Shown piece after piece: positions 32,320-43,876 of a stretch of DNA of 64,000 nucleotides. Made by a program: the position numbers and the translations under genes. The DNA comes from Ancistrus triradiatus. Its lineage: Eukaryota; Chordata; Actinopteri; Siluriformes; Loricariidae. The notes beneath the pieces were generated by a model. It made no database searches, was not told where the DNA came from, and worked only from the letters and a program-made list of their open reading frames with translations. Where the stretch lies: assembly GCA_025084515.1 (NCBI GenBank), contig JAJAGP010000767.1, positions 62,001 through 126,000 on the forward strand. Direction: 5' to 3'. Within the stretch, counting starts at the first letter, position 1. Each line of letters opens with the position of its first letter.

Positions 32320-33800
32320 ACAGGCCTTGCTCTGTGAAGATTGATGCTCCATAAAGCCCCATTGATTTTGCCATTGTGGAGGTGTGTGTTCGCATTAACC
32401 ACAACGCTCAGCTGTCTTTGGACTTCCCTGCATCGGCTGGTTTTAGCACTCCCTAGGCTCCCGTTGGCCATCTTCAGGCTCCCTTATTGCCTGACTCCTG
32501 GTGATTCTGTTGGAGATGGAGAGTGTGCTTAGGCCAGACCCAATAGTTACACATCATTTTAAAGGAACAGGCCAGAGTAGCACCTCAGGAGCCATCCAAC
32601 ACCAACGTGACGGTAATGGTTTTGGGGGATTTCTAACAATCCTCGGTCCTGGCCTGTAGATCCCTTATGTCTGCTGCAACTATTACCGGTCAGGGGAAGT
32701 AGCGCTGAGAGTTAATGGTCTCACTCTGTATTCTCGCTCTATATGGACATGTTCTCCACTCCCCAAGGTGAAGAATCCATGCAGAACAATTTAATTATGA
32801 TCCTTGCAATAATGGTGAGATGGCACCAGGGATGGAGAACGGTCCATAGTTGTTCTCTGGGGTTGCAGAAGGTTGTCTGGTGGAACCACCAATTCTAATT
32901 ACTCTCTTAATCTCATTAAGTGTTTGAAAGGTCATTGCACTTGTCTGAAGGAAAAAGTGAAACGGAACCCTCTCGGAGAAGACCTTGGAAACCTCCGAAC
33001 ACCTCGGTCCACGAGGACTATCTGTCTCTAGTTATTAAGAGCGCAAAGACAAAGTGATTAAATTGTCTTTTTCAATCGCGTTTTCCTTATTACAGTCAGT
33101 TGCCTCGCTGTTCATATGCATAAAGATCTCCTGAATGGCTCGTCTGCTTGACACACTGTCTGGATAAATTACGACACTGGTGCGTTTTCATTAAAAGTGC
33201 ACCCAATGATGACAGGTTGCACTCTTACCTGGTGCTGATATCGCCGTTGTCAGGAGCACGCAATTATCATTTGCACACCCTTAATGGAGTTTCGACTTGG
33301 CTGCGGTTTAAGAGGGAGCTGTTTTGTTTGGGGGAAAATGATAGAACTGGCAAACAAATGTTTTCAGAGAAATGAGGCCTTTTCATTGTACTCAGCCAGC
33401 AATCCATACTGGTGGAAAGCATGTGGGGACTTGGAAGTTGGAAATTAAAAAGGCTGCCATATTTCTCGGGGAACTTCCAGCACACCACTATGTTTATTGC
33501 AAACTATTACGTCCCTGCTCGGATTCAAATGCACGCACGCTCTCTCACAACACATACACAATCTCGCTCTCCCTTGGCGCTCTGCTATGAAACACGCTGA
33601 TTTTACTTCAGAGGCAAGGCTGATGGCCTGCACTGGCTGAATATAAAACTGGTTGCTATTACTTTTTGAAGGGCTGTTCAATGCCCCTCGGAGGCCTCGG
33701 AGCCCTATCAGAGGATAAATCACTTTTAGACCCTTCAGTTCCCTCCCTGCTTGAGCCCATCTCTTTGTACAGATCCACCGATATACCCTCTGTTTGGATT
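32320..33800. promoter_or_regulatory. Long repeat-free block, candidate conserved noncoding cluster
   Basis: About 1.5 kb without any SINE, transposon or microsatellite, in a window where such gaps are rare. It has homeobox-type cores (CAATTTAATTATGATCC, CAATTCTAATTACTC, AATCTCATTAAGTG), POU-like words (ATATGCATAAAG), GATTAAATTG and long non-degenerate stretches. The open frames are short and overlap on both strands without domains. I infer one or more developmental enhancers in the CELF intron. Confidence 0.42.
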
Positions 33801-34759
33801 CTTTACAGAAGCCAGGCTTTCATTTCCTAATTTTTTATTTTAACCTTCTTTGTTTGTCTGAAGCTCACTCAGAGACTTTCAGTCAGAGGGTTGCCTATCA
33901 ACGCGAAATGGTTTTTGCAATCCAGCCTACATCTTTAGCGCTTTGCTTTGTTCCACTCTCTACTGTGTGCTTTTTTTTGGTTTGTTTTATTTGTTTGTTT
34001 GCTTTTCTTTTAAACTATAGGACTGAATTGCCTGAACTCAATCAGATATGACAATGAGAAGAAATAGAGCAAGTAGAGAGGATCCGAATGTTCTTTCCTG
34101 GTATAATGAGTCCATCACAGCGTCTGTAGCCTTCAACCCACACAAAAGCACACAACAAACATCCATGTTTACATGAGCTCTAAAGAAATGTGCTCCCTTA
34201 TAGCCCAGTTGATACTGTGCCGCACTGCTTAGCCTTGGCTGGGGAAAGGGCGAGTGGGAGGTCAAGTAAAGGAAGCAATGTATTATTTTTTGTGAGCAAG
34301 GGCGAGAAACAAGATAGCTTGCTTATATTGCATTCAGCTGGGAATAAATGAGGATGATAAAGCCTTAAGCTTTCATACAAAATCTCGCCCTTTGTGCTGC
34401 CTTTACCGTCTTGGTTGATTGTTCACTATTTGCTGCTGTTCCCACTATTTTATAGATTCATCTGTAAATATATCTCAAACTATTTGACAAATAAATAATT
34501 ATCTCCCATAGAACATAAGTGGCAAGTCAACATGATTCATTGTTTGTCACAAACTTGTAACTGATTATTTAGCTTCAAATCATTTAGCAGTGATGTTTTA
34601 GGCTGAAGTAAGGGTATTATGATATTATTATTAAATGTTGTTAAGTGCAGTCACATTTAAAAAATTATTTTTATGTATAAAAATCCAGAGTGCAAACAGA
34701 GAGGGTGCATTTATAGCTTAACTATGTCCATTTAAGTTCAGCAATTTTGTGTCTCGTAT

Positions 34760-35480
34760 TATTATTAGTTATATCAGCGGCCGAAAAATGGAATCAAATA
34801 AAAAATTGTGATATCGGCCCAAAATATAGGCCTCAGATCACTCTGATCTCTGAATATTGGCATCAGCTCTGGCATCAGCCATTTAAAAAAATGATTGACC
34901 ACTGTATCAGGTTGATCAGTGCACAGAGAGATGAGCCAGCGTGCAGCCAGATGAATCAGCGGCAAAAACAGCGAGTGTGGCATGGACGTGAGCTATCTTC
35001 TAGTGTGGCTTCTTCTAATCCATTTGAAGAAAAGACAAGTCTGCGCTTTGCTTCTGCACAAAGTGTACAAAAATACAGCAGTGTATGTGGACAGTATCAT
35101 GGCTATTTAATCAACACCAGCATGTTAAAGTATCCCATATAGCTTCGTTATATAATATGTAGTATATAAGTACATATATTTATAAGGCTCAGACAACATC
35201 TAGATAGCATTACATTTACATTTATAGCATTTAGCAGACGCCCTTATCCAGAGCGACTTACAATTGGTACAGTCTTACAATCCAAGCAATTGTGGGTTAA
35301 GGGTCTTGCTCACGGACCCAACAGTGGCAGCTTGGCAGAGGTGGGATTTGAACCCTGGACCTTTTGGTCCATAGTCCAGTACTTTACCCGCTAGGCTGCC
35401 ACAGTTCAATTTCACAAAACATATTGTGGAAGTTTTATGACGCATAGTGTACCTACCGATATCGGTCTACCACAGTGGGA
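34760..35480. repeat. Old degenerate repeat with ATATCGG motifs
   Basis: GTGATATCGGCCCAAAATAT, ATTGGCATCAGCTCTGGCAT and CTACCGATATCGGTCTACCA recall fish repeats with repeated ATCGGCC words. A SINE at 35211 splits it. The open frame at 34747-35142 has no recognised domain. Confidence 0.35.
35211..35405 (-). mobile_element. tRNA-derived SINE (V-SINE-like), well preserved
   Basis: On the minus strand: head GGCAGCCTAGCGGGTAAAGT, B box GGGTTCAAATCCCACC, body GCAAGACCCTTAACCCACAA, tail CGCTCTGGATAAGGGCGTCT and TAAATGTAAATG. Among the least diverged copies. Confidence 0.9.
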
Positions 35481-35529
35481 TAACCACGAGCTCTCACACT
35501 ACACCTGAGCTTAAAACCATACCATCGTA

Positions 35530-36405
35530 AGAAGCCGCGTCAGAAACTCATATTTATGATCATTCCTTTGGCACATGAAGGTGCATAAAATAGTCTTATC
35601 CTTAGGGATTCTGAGTGATTAAAGGTTCTATCCAAAGCAGAGTGGTGCCCTGTGACTGAACCCGTTCTGTGTGCTGTTTGAGAAGCCTCCAAACTTGCTG
35701 TTATGCAGTTTGCCGTGTTCCTGTGGGAAGACCGGATGGTAGGGCGCGCTCGCTCCTTCAGAGCCTGTTGTATTGATTCAGTTTGGTGTTCATATAGTTG
35801 CAAACATTGGTGCTCATCTTTAAGTGTTATGCTGCCTGGCTGTAAACTAGGAACGATGCCAGGAAATCTCAGCGGAAGAGTGTGCAGCTCTGACCCTGAG
35901 AATAAACATGTTGAAAATAGATTGAAAGCCTAATGTTGCAAATGTGATGTAAAACATAGAAAGGGGAAAAAACCTTGTTTTAAAAGCAAAACTTGGCAAA
36001 CGGAAGATTCTCCCCACAGTGCACAATCATGGCCTTTTAGCAGCACGCCTACATAGTAGCTGTAGTTAACTAACTCTGAAACACACACACATACACAAAA
36101 TCCTAATCATGCTCATGCAAAGTGTCGTCGGGGGATTCATTTCTCCACCCGTGCAGGACCATGCAAGAGGACCGCCAAAGGTTACTGTTGAACAGGAGAA
36201 GGAAAGGTCAGAAATCATGTTTAGTTTTCCTCCGACTGTGAGGTAATTCCAGCCAGCAGATTGCGTCCCTGTTGAGGCGAGGCAGGGAAGGCTGGCGCAC
36301 GAGGCCGTGCCGGCACAAGGTGATCCGGTCAGCCCTGCTGCTGTCACCCTCGATAAGAACCGCTCCCTTATCACCGTCGCCATCACCCAGAGAAACAAGC
36401 ACACG
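35530..36405. promoter_or_regulatory. Repeat-free stretch, candidate regulatory sequence
   Basis: 35530-35940 and especially 36090-36405 are GC-richer and of high complexity. The block ends where transposon C inserted (TA at 36406). The minus-strand frame at 36066-36404 (112 codons) has no domain and is likely a chance frame. Confidence 0.3.
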
Positions 36406-36407
36406 TA

Positions 36408-37886
36408 CAGTGGTGTGAAAAACTGTTTGCTCCCTTCCTGATTTTTTAATTTTTTTTTGCATGTTTGTCACACTTAAGTGTTTCGGAAAATCAAACCAGT
36501 TTAAATATTAGTCAAAGACAACACAAGTAAACACAAAATGCAGTTTTTAAATGAAGGTGTTTATTATTAAGAGAGAAACAAATCCAAACTTACATGGCCC
36601 TGTGTGAAAAAGTGATTGCCCCCTTCTTGTTAAAACATAACTATGGTTTACCACACCTGAGTTCACTGTCTCTAGCCACACTCAGGTCTGATTATTGCCA
36701 CACCTGTTCTCAATCATGAAATCACTTTCATAGGACCTGCCTAACAAAGTGAAGTACACCAAAAGATCCTTAAAAGCTACACATCATGCTGAGATCCAAA
36801 GAAATTCAGGAACAATTGAGAAAGAAAGTAATTCAGATCTGTCAGTCTGGAAAGGGTTATAAAGCCATTTCCAAAGCTTTGGGACTCCAGCAAACCACAG
36901 TGAGAGCCATTATGCACAAATGATGAAGACATGGAACAGTGATGAACTTTCCCAGGAGTGGCCGGCCGACAAAAATTACCCCAAGAGTGCAGCAACGACT
37001 CATCCAAGATGTCACAAAAGACCCCACAACAACATCCAAAGAACTGCAGGCCTCACTTGACTCAGTTAAGGTCAGTGTTCATGCCTCCACCATAAGAAAG
37101 AGACTGGGCAAAAATGGTCTGCATGGCAGAGTTCCAAGATGAAAACCACTGCTGAGCAAAAAGAACATTAAAGCTCATCTCAATTTTTCCAGAACACATC
37201 TTGATGATCCCCAAGACTTTTGGGAAAACATTCTGTGGACTGCCGAGACAAAAGTTGAACTCTTTGGAAGGTGTGTGTCCCATTACATATGGTGTAAAAG
37301 TAACACAGCATTTCAGAAAAGAACATTATAGCAACTCAGTAACATATGGTGGTTGGTAGTGTGATGGTCTGGGGGATGTTTTGCTGACTTCAGGACGTGG
37401 AAAGACTTGCTGTGATAAATGGAACTATGAATTCTGCTGTCTACTAAAAAATCCTGAAGAATTTTTGGCCGTCTGTTCGTGACCTCAAGCTGAAACGAAC
37501 TTGGGTTCTGCAGCAGGACAATGATCCAAAACACACCAGCAAGTCCACCTCTGCATGGCTGAAGAAAAACAAAATGAAGACTTTGGAGTGGCCTAGTCAA
37601 AGTCCTGACCTGAATCCTATTGAGATGCTGTGGCAAGACCTTAAAAAGGCCGTTCATGCTCGAACCTTCCAGTGTGGCTGAATTACAACAATTCTGCAAA
37701 GTTCTGAGTGGGTATAAATTCCTCCACAATGCTGTAAAAGACTCATTGCAAGTTATCGCAAACGCTTGGTTGTAGTTGTTGCTGCTAAGGGTGGCCCAAC
37801 CAGTTCTTAGGTTTAGGGGGCAATCACTTTTCACACAGGGCCATGTAGGTTTGGATTTTTTTTCTCCTTAATAATAAACACCTTCA
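36408..37886 (+). mobile_element. Tc1-like transposon C (3' end truncated)
   Basis: After TA the 5' end CAGTGGTGTGAAAAACTGTT is present. An inner repeat (ACATGGCCCTGTGTGAAAAA near 36594) is mirrored at 37825-37850 (TTTTCACACAGGGCCATGTA). The outer part of the 3' repeat is missing after ACCTTCA at 37886. The transposase is on the plus strand. Confidence 0.9.
36786..37810 (+). pseudogene. Tc1-like transposase pseudogene C
   Basis: It starts MLRSKEIQEQLRKKVIQICQ with a first HTH (SKALGLQQTTVRAIM). It is broken by two consecutive TGA codons at 36921-36926 where relatives read KWRK. The second half (FPRSGRPTKITPRVQQ, LGKNGLHGRVPR) stops at 37140-37142 (TGA for Arg). The catalytic domain follows: the first Asp, expected in WTDET, is Ala (WTAETKVEL, codon 37242-37244). 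The second Asp is in QQDNDPKHTS and the Glu in NPIEMLW. Another stop interrupts after QKRTL. Confidence 0.9.
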
Positions 37887-38199
37887 AGTCAAGCATGAAA
37901 TTTGACCAACCTGGTGTCCAGGCTTGTGTGTACATCTAAAAACATTTAAATATCATCTAATAATCTATACGTTCTATAGACTGAGACATTGCATTTCTCT
38001 TTTCTACTTGTTCTACTTCCAACAATACATCTGTGTTCAATCCTATAAAGGAAAGCCTTTAGGTGCTGTCTAGCTTTAATCAATAGAAATATAGTTTAAA
38101 CTTAGTGTGTCTGGTATATCTGACGCACATCGTTATTGTATAAATCAAATATACAGTACAAGTAAAATATCATGGAGTATTTCTAGTCGTGTTATCTTA

Positions 38200-39675
38200 C
38201 AACCCCAAATCAGAAAAAGCTGGGACAGTATGGAAAACGCAAATAAAAAAATGCACTGTTCCGTACTTTGACTTTTATTACATCAAAGACAGTATGAACC
38301 CAAGACCTTTCATGTTTTGTCTGGTCAACTTAATTTGTTAATAAACTTCTAGTCATGCATTTTACTCCTACAACACATTCTAAAAAAAGTTGGGATGGTA
38401 AAGCATTTACAACTTTGTAACGTTGCCATTCCTTCTAGCAACACTTAAGATGTTTTGGCACACAGAGAATACCAAGCAATCAAGTATTTCAGATGTTATT
38501 TTGTCCCTTTCTTTCTGAAAACTTGTTGTGAACAGTACAAGGTTGTCACTGTCACATTTTTCCTTTCAAATTTATCCATGCATTCTCTAATGGGGACAGG
38601 TCAGGACTGCAGGAAGGCCAGTCCAGTACCCATACCCTGTGGATTGTCCTGATGGACATCCCTGTGAAAAACGTCGTCTTGAAGGCAACATATGTTGCTC
38701 TAAAATCTCAATGTACTTTTCTGCATTAATGTTGCCATCAGAGAAATGCAAATGACCTTTTCCAAGGGCACTGACACAACCCCATACCATGTCATACCCT
38801 GACTTTTGGACTTCATAGTCTGGATGGTCCTTTTCATCTGTAGTCTGGAGCACATGGCATTCATTTCTTTAAAACCTTCCGGAATACTGATTATTTTGAC
38901 CACAATACACGTTTCCACTGTATGATGGTCCATCCCAGATGCCTCCAAGTCCAGAGAAGTCGATGCCGTTTGTGCATATTAAAATAAGACTTTTTTTGCA
39001 CAGTAAAGTTTTAAGTGGCATTTGTGAATGTAATTCTTTATTGTAGTGCTCGATAAAGGTTTGCCAAAGTAATCCCTTGCCCATGTGGTTCTATCAGCTA
39101 TTGATAAATGACAGTTCTTGATGCAGTGCCTTCTGAGGGATCAAAGATCACGAGTTTTCAGTTCAGACTTGCACCTTTGCCCTTTACACACTGAAATTCC
39201 TCCAGATTCCTTGAATTGTTTTATGATTTTATGAATAATAGCGGGATAAATATGTAAATCACTTCCAGTTTTCCTTTGAGGAACATTGGTTTTTAATTTA
39301 TGCATTTGTTCAGAAGCTGGAGATCCTCTGCTCATCTTTGCACCTCAAAGACTCAGCCTGGAGTGGTATTTGCAGACACAGTTTTTGTACCACATCATGA
39401 TTCACATAACCTGTTGAAATCACATTATTTAGTTTTTACCTAATTTCTAGCCCTAAATTGTCCCTGTCCCAACTTTTTTTGGAATGTGTTGCAGGCCTTT
39501 AATGTAGGAATGGATTTACATTAACAGATTAAATTAAGTTGACAAGACAAAACATAATGTATTGGGTTCATCCTGTCTGCAATGATATAAAAGTCAAAGT
39601 AAATGTAAGGGACACTGCATTTTTTTTTAAATTACCCTTTTCCAGACTGGCCCAACTTTTTCTGATTTGGGGTTA
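38200..39675 (-). mobile_element. Tc1/mariner-like transposon D (both ends present)
   Basis: The left end CAACCCCAAATCAGAAAAAG is matched by the inverted right end TTTTTCTGATTTGGGGTT, with TA at both flanks. Secondary inverted repeats lie inside (TCTAAAAAAAGTTGGGATGG near 38380, CCCAACTTTTTTTGGAATGT near 39470). Length 1476 bp. The transposase is on the minus strand and decayed. Confidence 0.9.
38420..39335 (-). pseudogene. Tc1/mariner-like transposase pseudogene D
   Basis: It begins MSRGSPASEQMHKLKTNVPQ and continues IIHKIIKQFKESGGISVCKG, the HTH region. Frameshifts follow; CTKGIDFSGLGGIWDGPS-type residues mark the middle. The segment DYEVQKSGYDMVWGCVSALG, NINAEKYIEILEQHMLP lies before the second catalytic Asp. 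The end of the catalytic domain is partly deleted (the frame jumps from RRRF to the QSTGYGYWTGLPAVLTCPH region). Inactive. Confidence 0.75.
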
Positions 39676-39699
39676 TACTATCCGTATTCACACATGGTT

Positions 39700-39960
39700 G
39701 TTGGAACTGTTCGGTGGTTTTTGTAGCTGAAGGATGTTGTGTAAGTGTGTGTGGATGTGGGCTTGCTGATTACACACTCTCTGAAGGAGACTCTCTGGGT
39801 GTTCTGATTGGCCGGCTGGGTCAGAAGGAGCAGAGCCAAATCAGCACAATCACTGGGCTGCACCCTCTCTTGGCACTAATGACACTCCTTCATATGCAGC
39901 CGGCTCATTAAAGCCTGCGCAGGCCCTCCTGCACCACACACACACACACCTTCATACCAG
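39700..39960. promoter_or_regulatory. Candidate regulatory block ending in a short (CA)n
   Basis: Repeat-free and GC-richer (CTGATTGGCCGGCTGGGTCA, CAATCACTGGGCTGCACCCT, TCATATGCAGCCGGCTCATT). It contains CCAAT-type and GATTGG words. It lies between two DNA transposons. No coding signal. Confidence 0.3.
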
Positions 39961-40062
39961 AACACAGGAAATGTCATGTGTAAATTTGTACTGAACCAAT
40001 ACACATTCCTTTACTCACAGAACTATCAGACACCCAGTAAGCACTGACTGACCATCTAACTA

Positions 40063-40651
40063 CAGTGGAACCTCAGAATTCAGAGGCCTCTTCACTTGAA
40101 CAATTCAGACATTGAACAGTCTGTCTTGTTTTTTTTTGCCCCCAAATTTGAACAAAAACTCAGACTTGAGAACATGGGCACCCTAAATAAAACACTCAAT
40201 GGTGCGATCTTCCAAAGATGATGTGCGTAGTCCAGTTTAGTTGGTGGTGATAATGCACCAATATGATTTGCCAAATACCATGACACCCCCCATCCCCCCA
40301 AAAAAGAACTAGGATGTGATCATGGGCATATTATCATGTGTATTATATCACTCTGAGTGCGATTTCATACACCCCGTGTCTCGTCGCCACTTTCCCAGTG
40401 ATAAAATGTGCCGAAACGGTTTGCCTCAGTGGCTATAAAGTTTAACTTTTTCACTTTCTTGACTCCATATTTTAGTTATTTCATGTATTTATTGATTGTT
40501 ATTATTATTGTATTATATTCCTTTGGGGGTCAAGAATGGATCAATCCTATTTACATTACTTCTTATGGGGAAAGTTAATTCCCACTTCAAGCAAATCGGA
40601 GTTAGAACGGCCTTCTGGAACCAATTAAGTTTGAATTCCGAAGTTCCTCTG
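40063..40651. mobile_element. pogo/Tigger-like MITE, second copy of the family at 30328
   Basis: The left end CAGTGGAACCTCAGAATTC and the inverted right end GAATTCCGAAGTTCCTCTG are flanked by TA on both sides. Internal GGTGCGATCTTCCAAAGATG and GATAATGCACCAATATGATT are the inverted counterparts of sequences in the element at 30328. Confidence 0.85.
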
Positions 40652-40684
40652 TATATATCTAGCTACCTATCCTCCCTAATACCT

Positions 40685-40738
40685 ACCTATGCAGATGCAA
40701 CAAAGCTGGCCCAAACCATGACACTATCACCACCATGG
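40685..40738 (-). mobile_element. Tc1-B family relic, part 1 (split by a SINE)
   Basis: GCAGATGCAACAAAGCTGGC and CCAAACCATGACACTATCAC match the catalytic-domain antisense of transposon B near 17413-17450. The sequence continues at 40933 after an inserted SINE. Confidence 0.75.
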
Positions 40739-40932
40739 GACTGTGGTAGCCTAGTGGGTAAGGTACTGGACTATGGACCACAAAGTCCAGGGTTCAAATC
40801 CCACCTCAGCCAAGCTGCCACTGTTGGGTCCTTGAGCAAGGCCCTCAACCCACAATTGCTTGGATTGTAAGACTGTACCAATTGTAAGGCGCTCTGGATA
40901 AGGGCTTCTGCTAAATGCTGTAAATGTAAATG
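40739..40932 (+). mobile_element. tRNA-derived SINE inserted in a Tc1 relic
   Basis: A full copy: GACTGTGGTAGCCTAGTGGG, GGGTTCAAATCCCACCTC, TTGAGCAAGGCCCTCAACCC, CGCTCTGGATAAGGGCTTCT and TAAATGTAAATG. Tc1-B sequence lies on both sides in register. Confidence 0.9.
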
Positions 40933-41275
40933 CTTTGCAGAAGAGATAAGGTTTTTATGCTGAAATGCGGAGTTTTCCTTTCTCCAGACATAACAATCAC
41001 ATTTATATGAAAAAGTTATATTTTGGTTTTTTAAACACAAGTAGGGCGCCAAGTAGGGCGGAGTAGGGCGCCTACTCACACCTACATGTCATCCCATTGA
41101 TTGAAAACACCTGACTTTAAGTTCACCTACAAGATCATTGCTAATCCTAGAAGTTCACAAACTTTTGTCACTCACAGATATGTCAAATTGGATCATTTTC
41201 CTCAATAGATAAATGACAAAGTCTGTATGTTAAATGATGTTTAAGGTCATATTTGTGCAGAAATAGACACATAGT
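40933..41275 (-). mobile_element. Tc1-B family relic, part 2
   Basis: AGAAGAGATAAGGTTTTTAT and GGAGTTTTCCTTTCTCCAGA correspond to transposon B near 17460-17510. Then a deletion and a short GTAGGGCG tandem intervene. The end region CATTGATTGAAAACACCTGA through GTGCAGAAATAGACACATAG corresponds to 17944-18200. Confidence 0.75.
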
Positions 41276-41339
41276 ACTGGACATTTTTTACACTACACAA
41301 AAGCGTGACTGCTTTTCTCTATAAACAACATTTCTACAT

Positions 41340-41560
41340 GCACCCAGGCAGATAGTGGTATTGGTACAGATGGGGTGGACCAGGTTTGGGCTCAGTGCAG
41401 GGTTAGCAGCTCCATCAGCAGATGGGAGGAGATTAGAGCCGGAGAGCCGCCTGAGACCCAGCACTCAAACAGCAGTCTGTGCTGCTTCATCACCATCTGA
41501 GGGGCTCATAGGCTTCCACACATTCCACTCACTTAAATAGAGAACTTGGTCACAAATGTC
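41340..41560. other. Repeat-free GC-rich stretch
   Basis: CAGCAGATGGGAGGAGATTA, GAGAGCCGCCTGAGACCCAG and ACCATCTGAGGGGCTCATAG. No repeat or gene recognised. It could be an old conserved element. Confidence 0.25.
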
Positions 41561-42160
41561 CTAAATGTAACCGATTGTTATTAAACGTAGATAGCTGTTT
41601 TTTGGTAAATTAATATGTTAATATGTTTGCCAGTGGGAGATGGGTGACAGAATTCGTGTCTTTGGCTCGGCTCACTGGATTTAAAAATCTTCAAACAATG
41701 ATGTTCGAGTGAGATCAAAGTGTGGGATTTGAGGGTATTTACATGGATGTGTTGGCAAGTCCTAGATACACAGAGACCTTTTTTATACAAAATGCACCAT
41801 AGCCTCCTCTAAACATGCATGATTGATGTGCTAAATCTGCTCTTTCAACAACAGTTACTTCTGGCTGGTACGATATCTTTCTTCTCTCTGTTCATCTCGT
41901 ACCACTTTATTCTCCATTTCTTCTTCGCACCTAGTTTTGTATTTATTCGTTTTATCACTTGTTAAATCAGATTTAATCAGATAATTAGATAACGCCTTGA
42001 GCTACTCTGTGTGGCTCCGATTTTTATCTTGATTGACAGCTCGCCCCCTGTATTTGTTATTTTATAGTTGATGTTTAAATATGAAATAGAATGATGTACA
42101 ACGTCTTGCAATGACACAAATGATTTTTGGTCCGTGTTTTTGGAAGGGCTGTTGGCAACT

Positions 42161-42279
42161 GAATTTGAGCGTGGTACTGTAATGGGATGCCACTGTTGGG
42201 ACAAGCCAGTTAGTAAAATTTCTTCCCTAATAGATATCCCACGATCATCTGTGAGTGATATTATTGGAAAGTGGACGTT
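42161..42279 (+). pseudogene. Tc1-like transposase HTH fragment (family H)
   Basis: An uninterrupted 39-codon frame reads EFERGTVMGCHCWDKPVS followed by KISSLIDIPRSSVSDIIGKW. This is the first helix-turn-helix of a Tc1-family transposase. No terminal repeats or catalytic domain accompany it. The same family gives the larger relic at 50460-51296. Confidence 0.7.
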
Positions 42280-42699
42280 ATGGCTGTAACTCAAAACAGC
42301 AAAGATGTTTAACCTATAACTATATAAACTGGATCACATTCACTCGTTCATCTGGCTGGTCTTCCGTGTTGTTCGTAATCCTGTCTATTAATACAGTTTT
42401 GGCTTCCATCAAAAGTATCAGGTCCATCATACCATCCACTTAAGTAAAAAGCAAAGCAGAGAATATAATCAGAGCCGCAGTGGGTGTTTATTAAAATGTC
42501 AGAAGTCACCCTCGATAAGGAGGTCTTCTAAATAATGGAATGAAAACATACCTACGTACTGTATACACATCATTAGACAATAAGAGACCATACAATACCC
42601 CCCAAGTCCACCTGTGCTGAACTTTCTGTTGAACTTGCTGGCATTTTCAGACTGACGCAAGTCTTTCTCCTTTAAATCTTTTTCACTTTCTCCTCCTTT

Positions 42700-43120
42700 C
42701 GCTCTCCTCATTCCTCAAGTCTGTCCATCTGTCTGCGAGACCTGCCACGGATCGTTTACAGCTCCATTATTTATGATGCCTGCCACACATCCAAAAATAG
42801 CCCAGTGGCAGACAGCCGTTAGACCTTGGAGCAAAAAAAAAAAAAACCACGCAGGCCTGCTTGGGGGCCATCATTATGCTAAAGTCCTGCTGCTCCGCGA
42901 CACGCGACAAAGCAGCTCTAAACAGTGCTTACCTCTGCTGATGGCGTGAGGGGTGGGCATGTTGCCCCGGTGATTCCCCTGCTGCTTAAAGCAAATGAGC
43001 GTACAGATAATGGGCAGCTGGAAAAGCGTCCGTCTAACCTTTGCCGCGGAGCGTGAAGGAACTTCTAGCGCATTAGCATCGCTCACGCGCTTCTGTAGCT
43101 CATACCTGTGGAGCTTCTAA
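42700..43120. promoter_or_regulatory. Candidate conserved noncoding block
   Basis: GC-rich and repeat-free apart from an A15-like tract at 42833. It has words such as TCCATTATTTATGATGCC, CCATCATTATGCTAAAG, GCAAATGAGCGTACAG and CATTAGCATCGCTCACGC. No coding signal. Inferred regulatory. Confidence 0.35.
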
Positions 43121-43465
43121 TGTTGGCTAGCCAAGAATGCTGTTTTGCCATGGATTAACTGTTTTGTCCTTGGTTCAATGTTCATTTAAAAGTCTGGCAA
43201 ACTCTACTAGCCGTTTTATTGCATTAAGCATTAAACTGCTCAAAATGTGTGTCAAAAATGACAAAATGGTAATAAAAAACCATTTAAATGGAGTGTTAGT
43301 GTGCATATATAGACATTATTTGTGATCAGTTGTTTACAGAAGTCACTTAAAAAGCTAGTTTTCGACAGCTGTGTCATCTATTGTATCCTTGGCCATCTAA
43401 AAGTCATGGCATCCAAGCTCTTCCACATGCCTTTGTTATTGATTATTGATTGATTTTCCTGTACA

Positions 43466-43600
43466 GGTATGTGGCGTTTAAGGCCCACATTGTTTTTTTT
43501 ATGCTACTATAATGTAAACATAAAGGGTATTTTCACAAAAAAACTGCAGGCAAACGATACGTAAATGCATCAGAGATACCGCTGAAAACAAGTGGAACGC
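43466..43600 (+). mobile_element. Possible pogo/Tigger-type fragment, CAGGTATG end
   Basis: TA-CAGGTATGTGGCGTTTAAG is followed by TATAATGTAAACATAAAGGG and GCAAACGATACGTAAATGCA, paralogous to 28014-28150. The other end was not recognised. Confidence 0.45.
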
Positions 43601-43876
43601 TACCATCTATACAACATCTGAAGCCTAAACTGTATCATATCTCTATCATATCTAAACATATCAGTCCCTCCAGGAAATGCACAACACCGAGGTTCTTCAG
43701 TTACAAGCACACATTAACAATCACACACACACTGTAGAAATATAAGCGCGCACGTTGGAATATAAACATGTATAAACATACCTCACTGGCTGCACACAAC
43801 CAAGAGGGAATGAGTCCACTTAAAGAAATGCTAATTTCCAGAACAGGCAATGCAGTATCACCTTTTAAACACTTTA

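Noticed and set aside
34747..35142. 131-codon plus-strand frame
   Set aside because: It lies in an old repeat with ATATCGG words and shows no protein motif.
36066..36404. 112-codon minus-strand frame
   Set aside because: Low-complexity, Cys- and Thr-rich translation without motifs, overlapped by another frame; ends at the transposon C insertion site.
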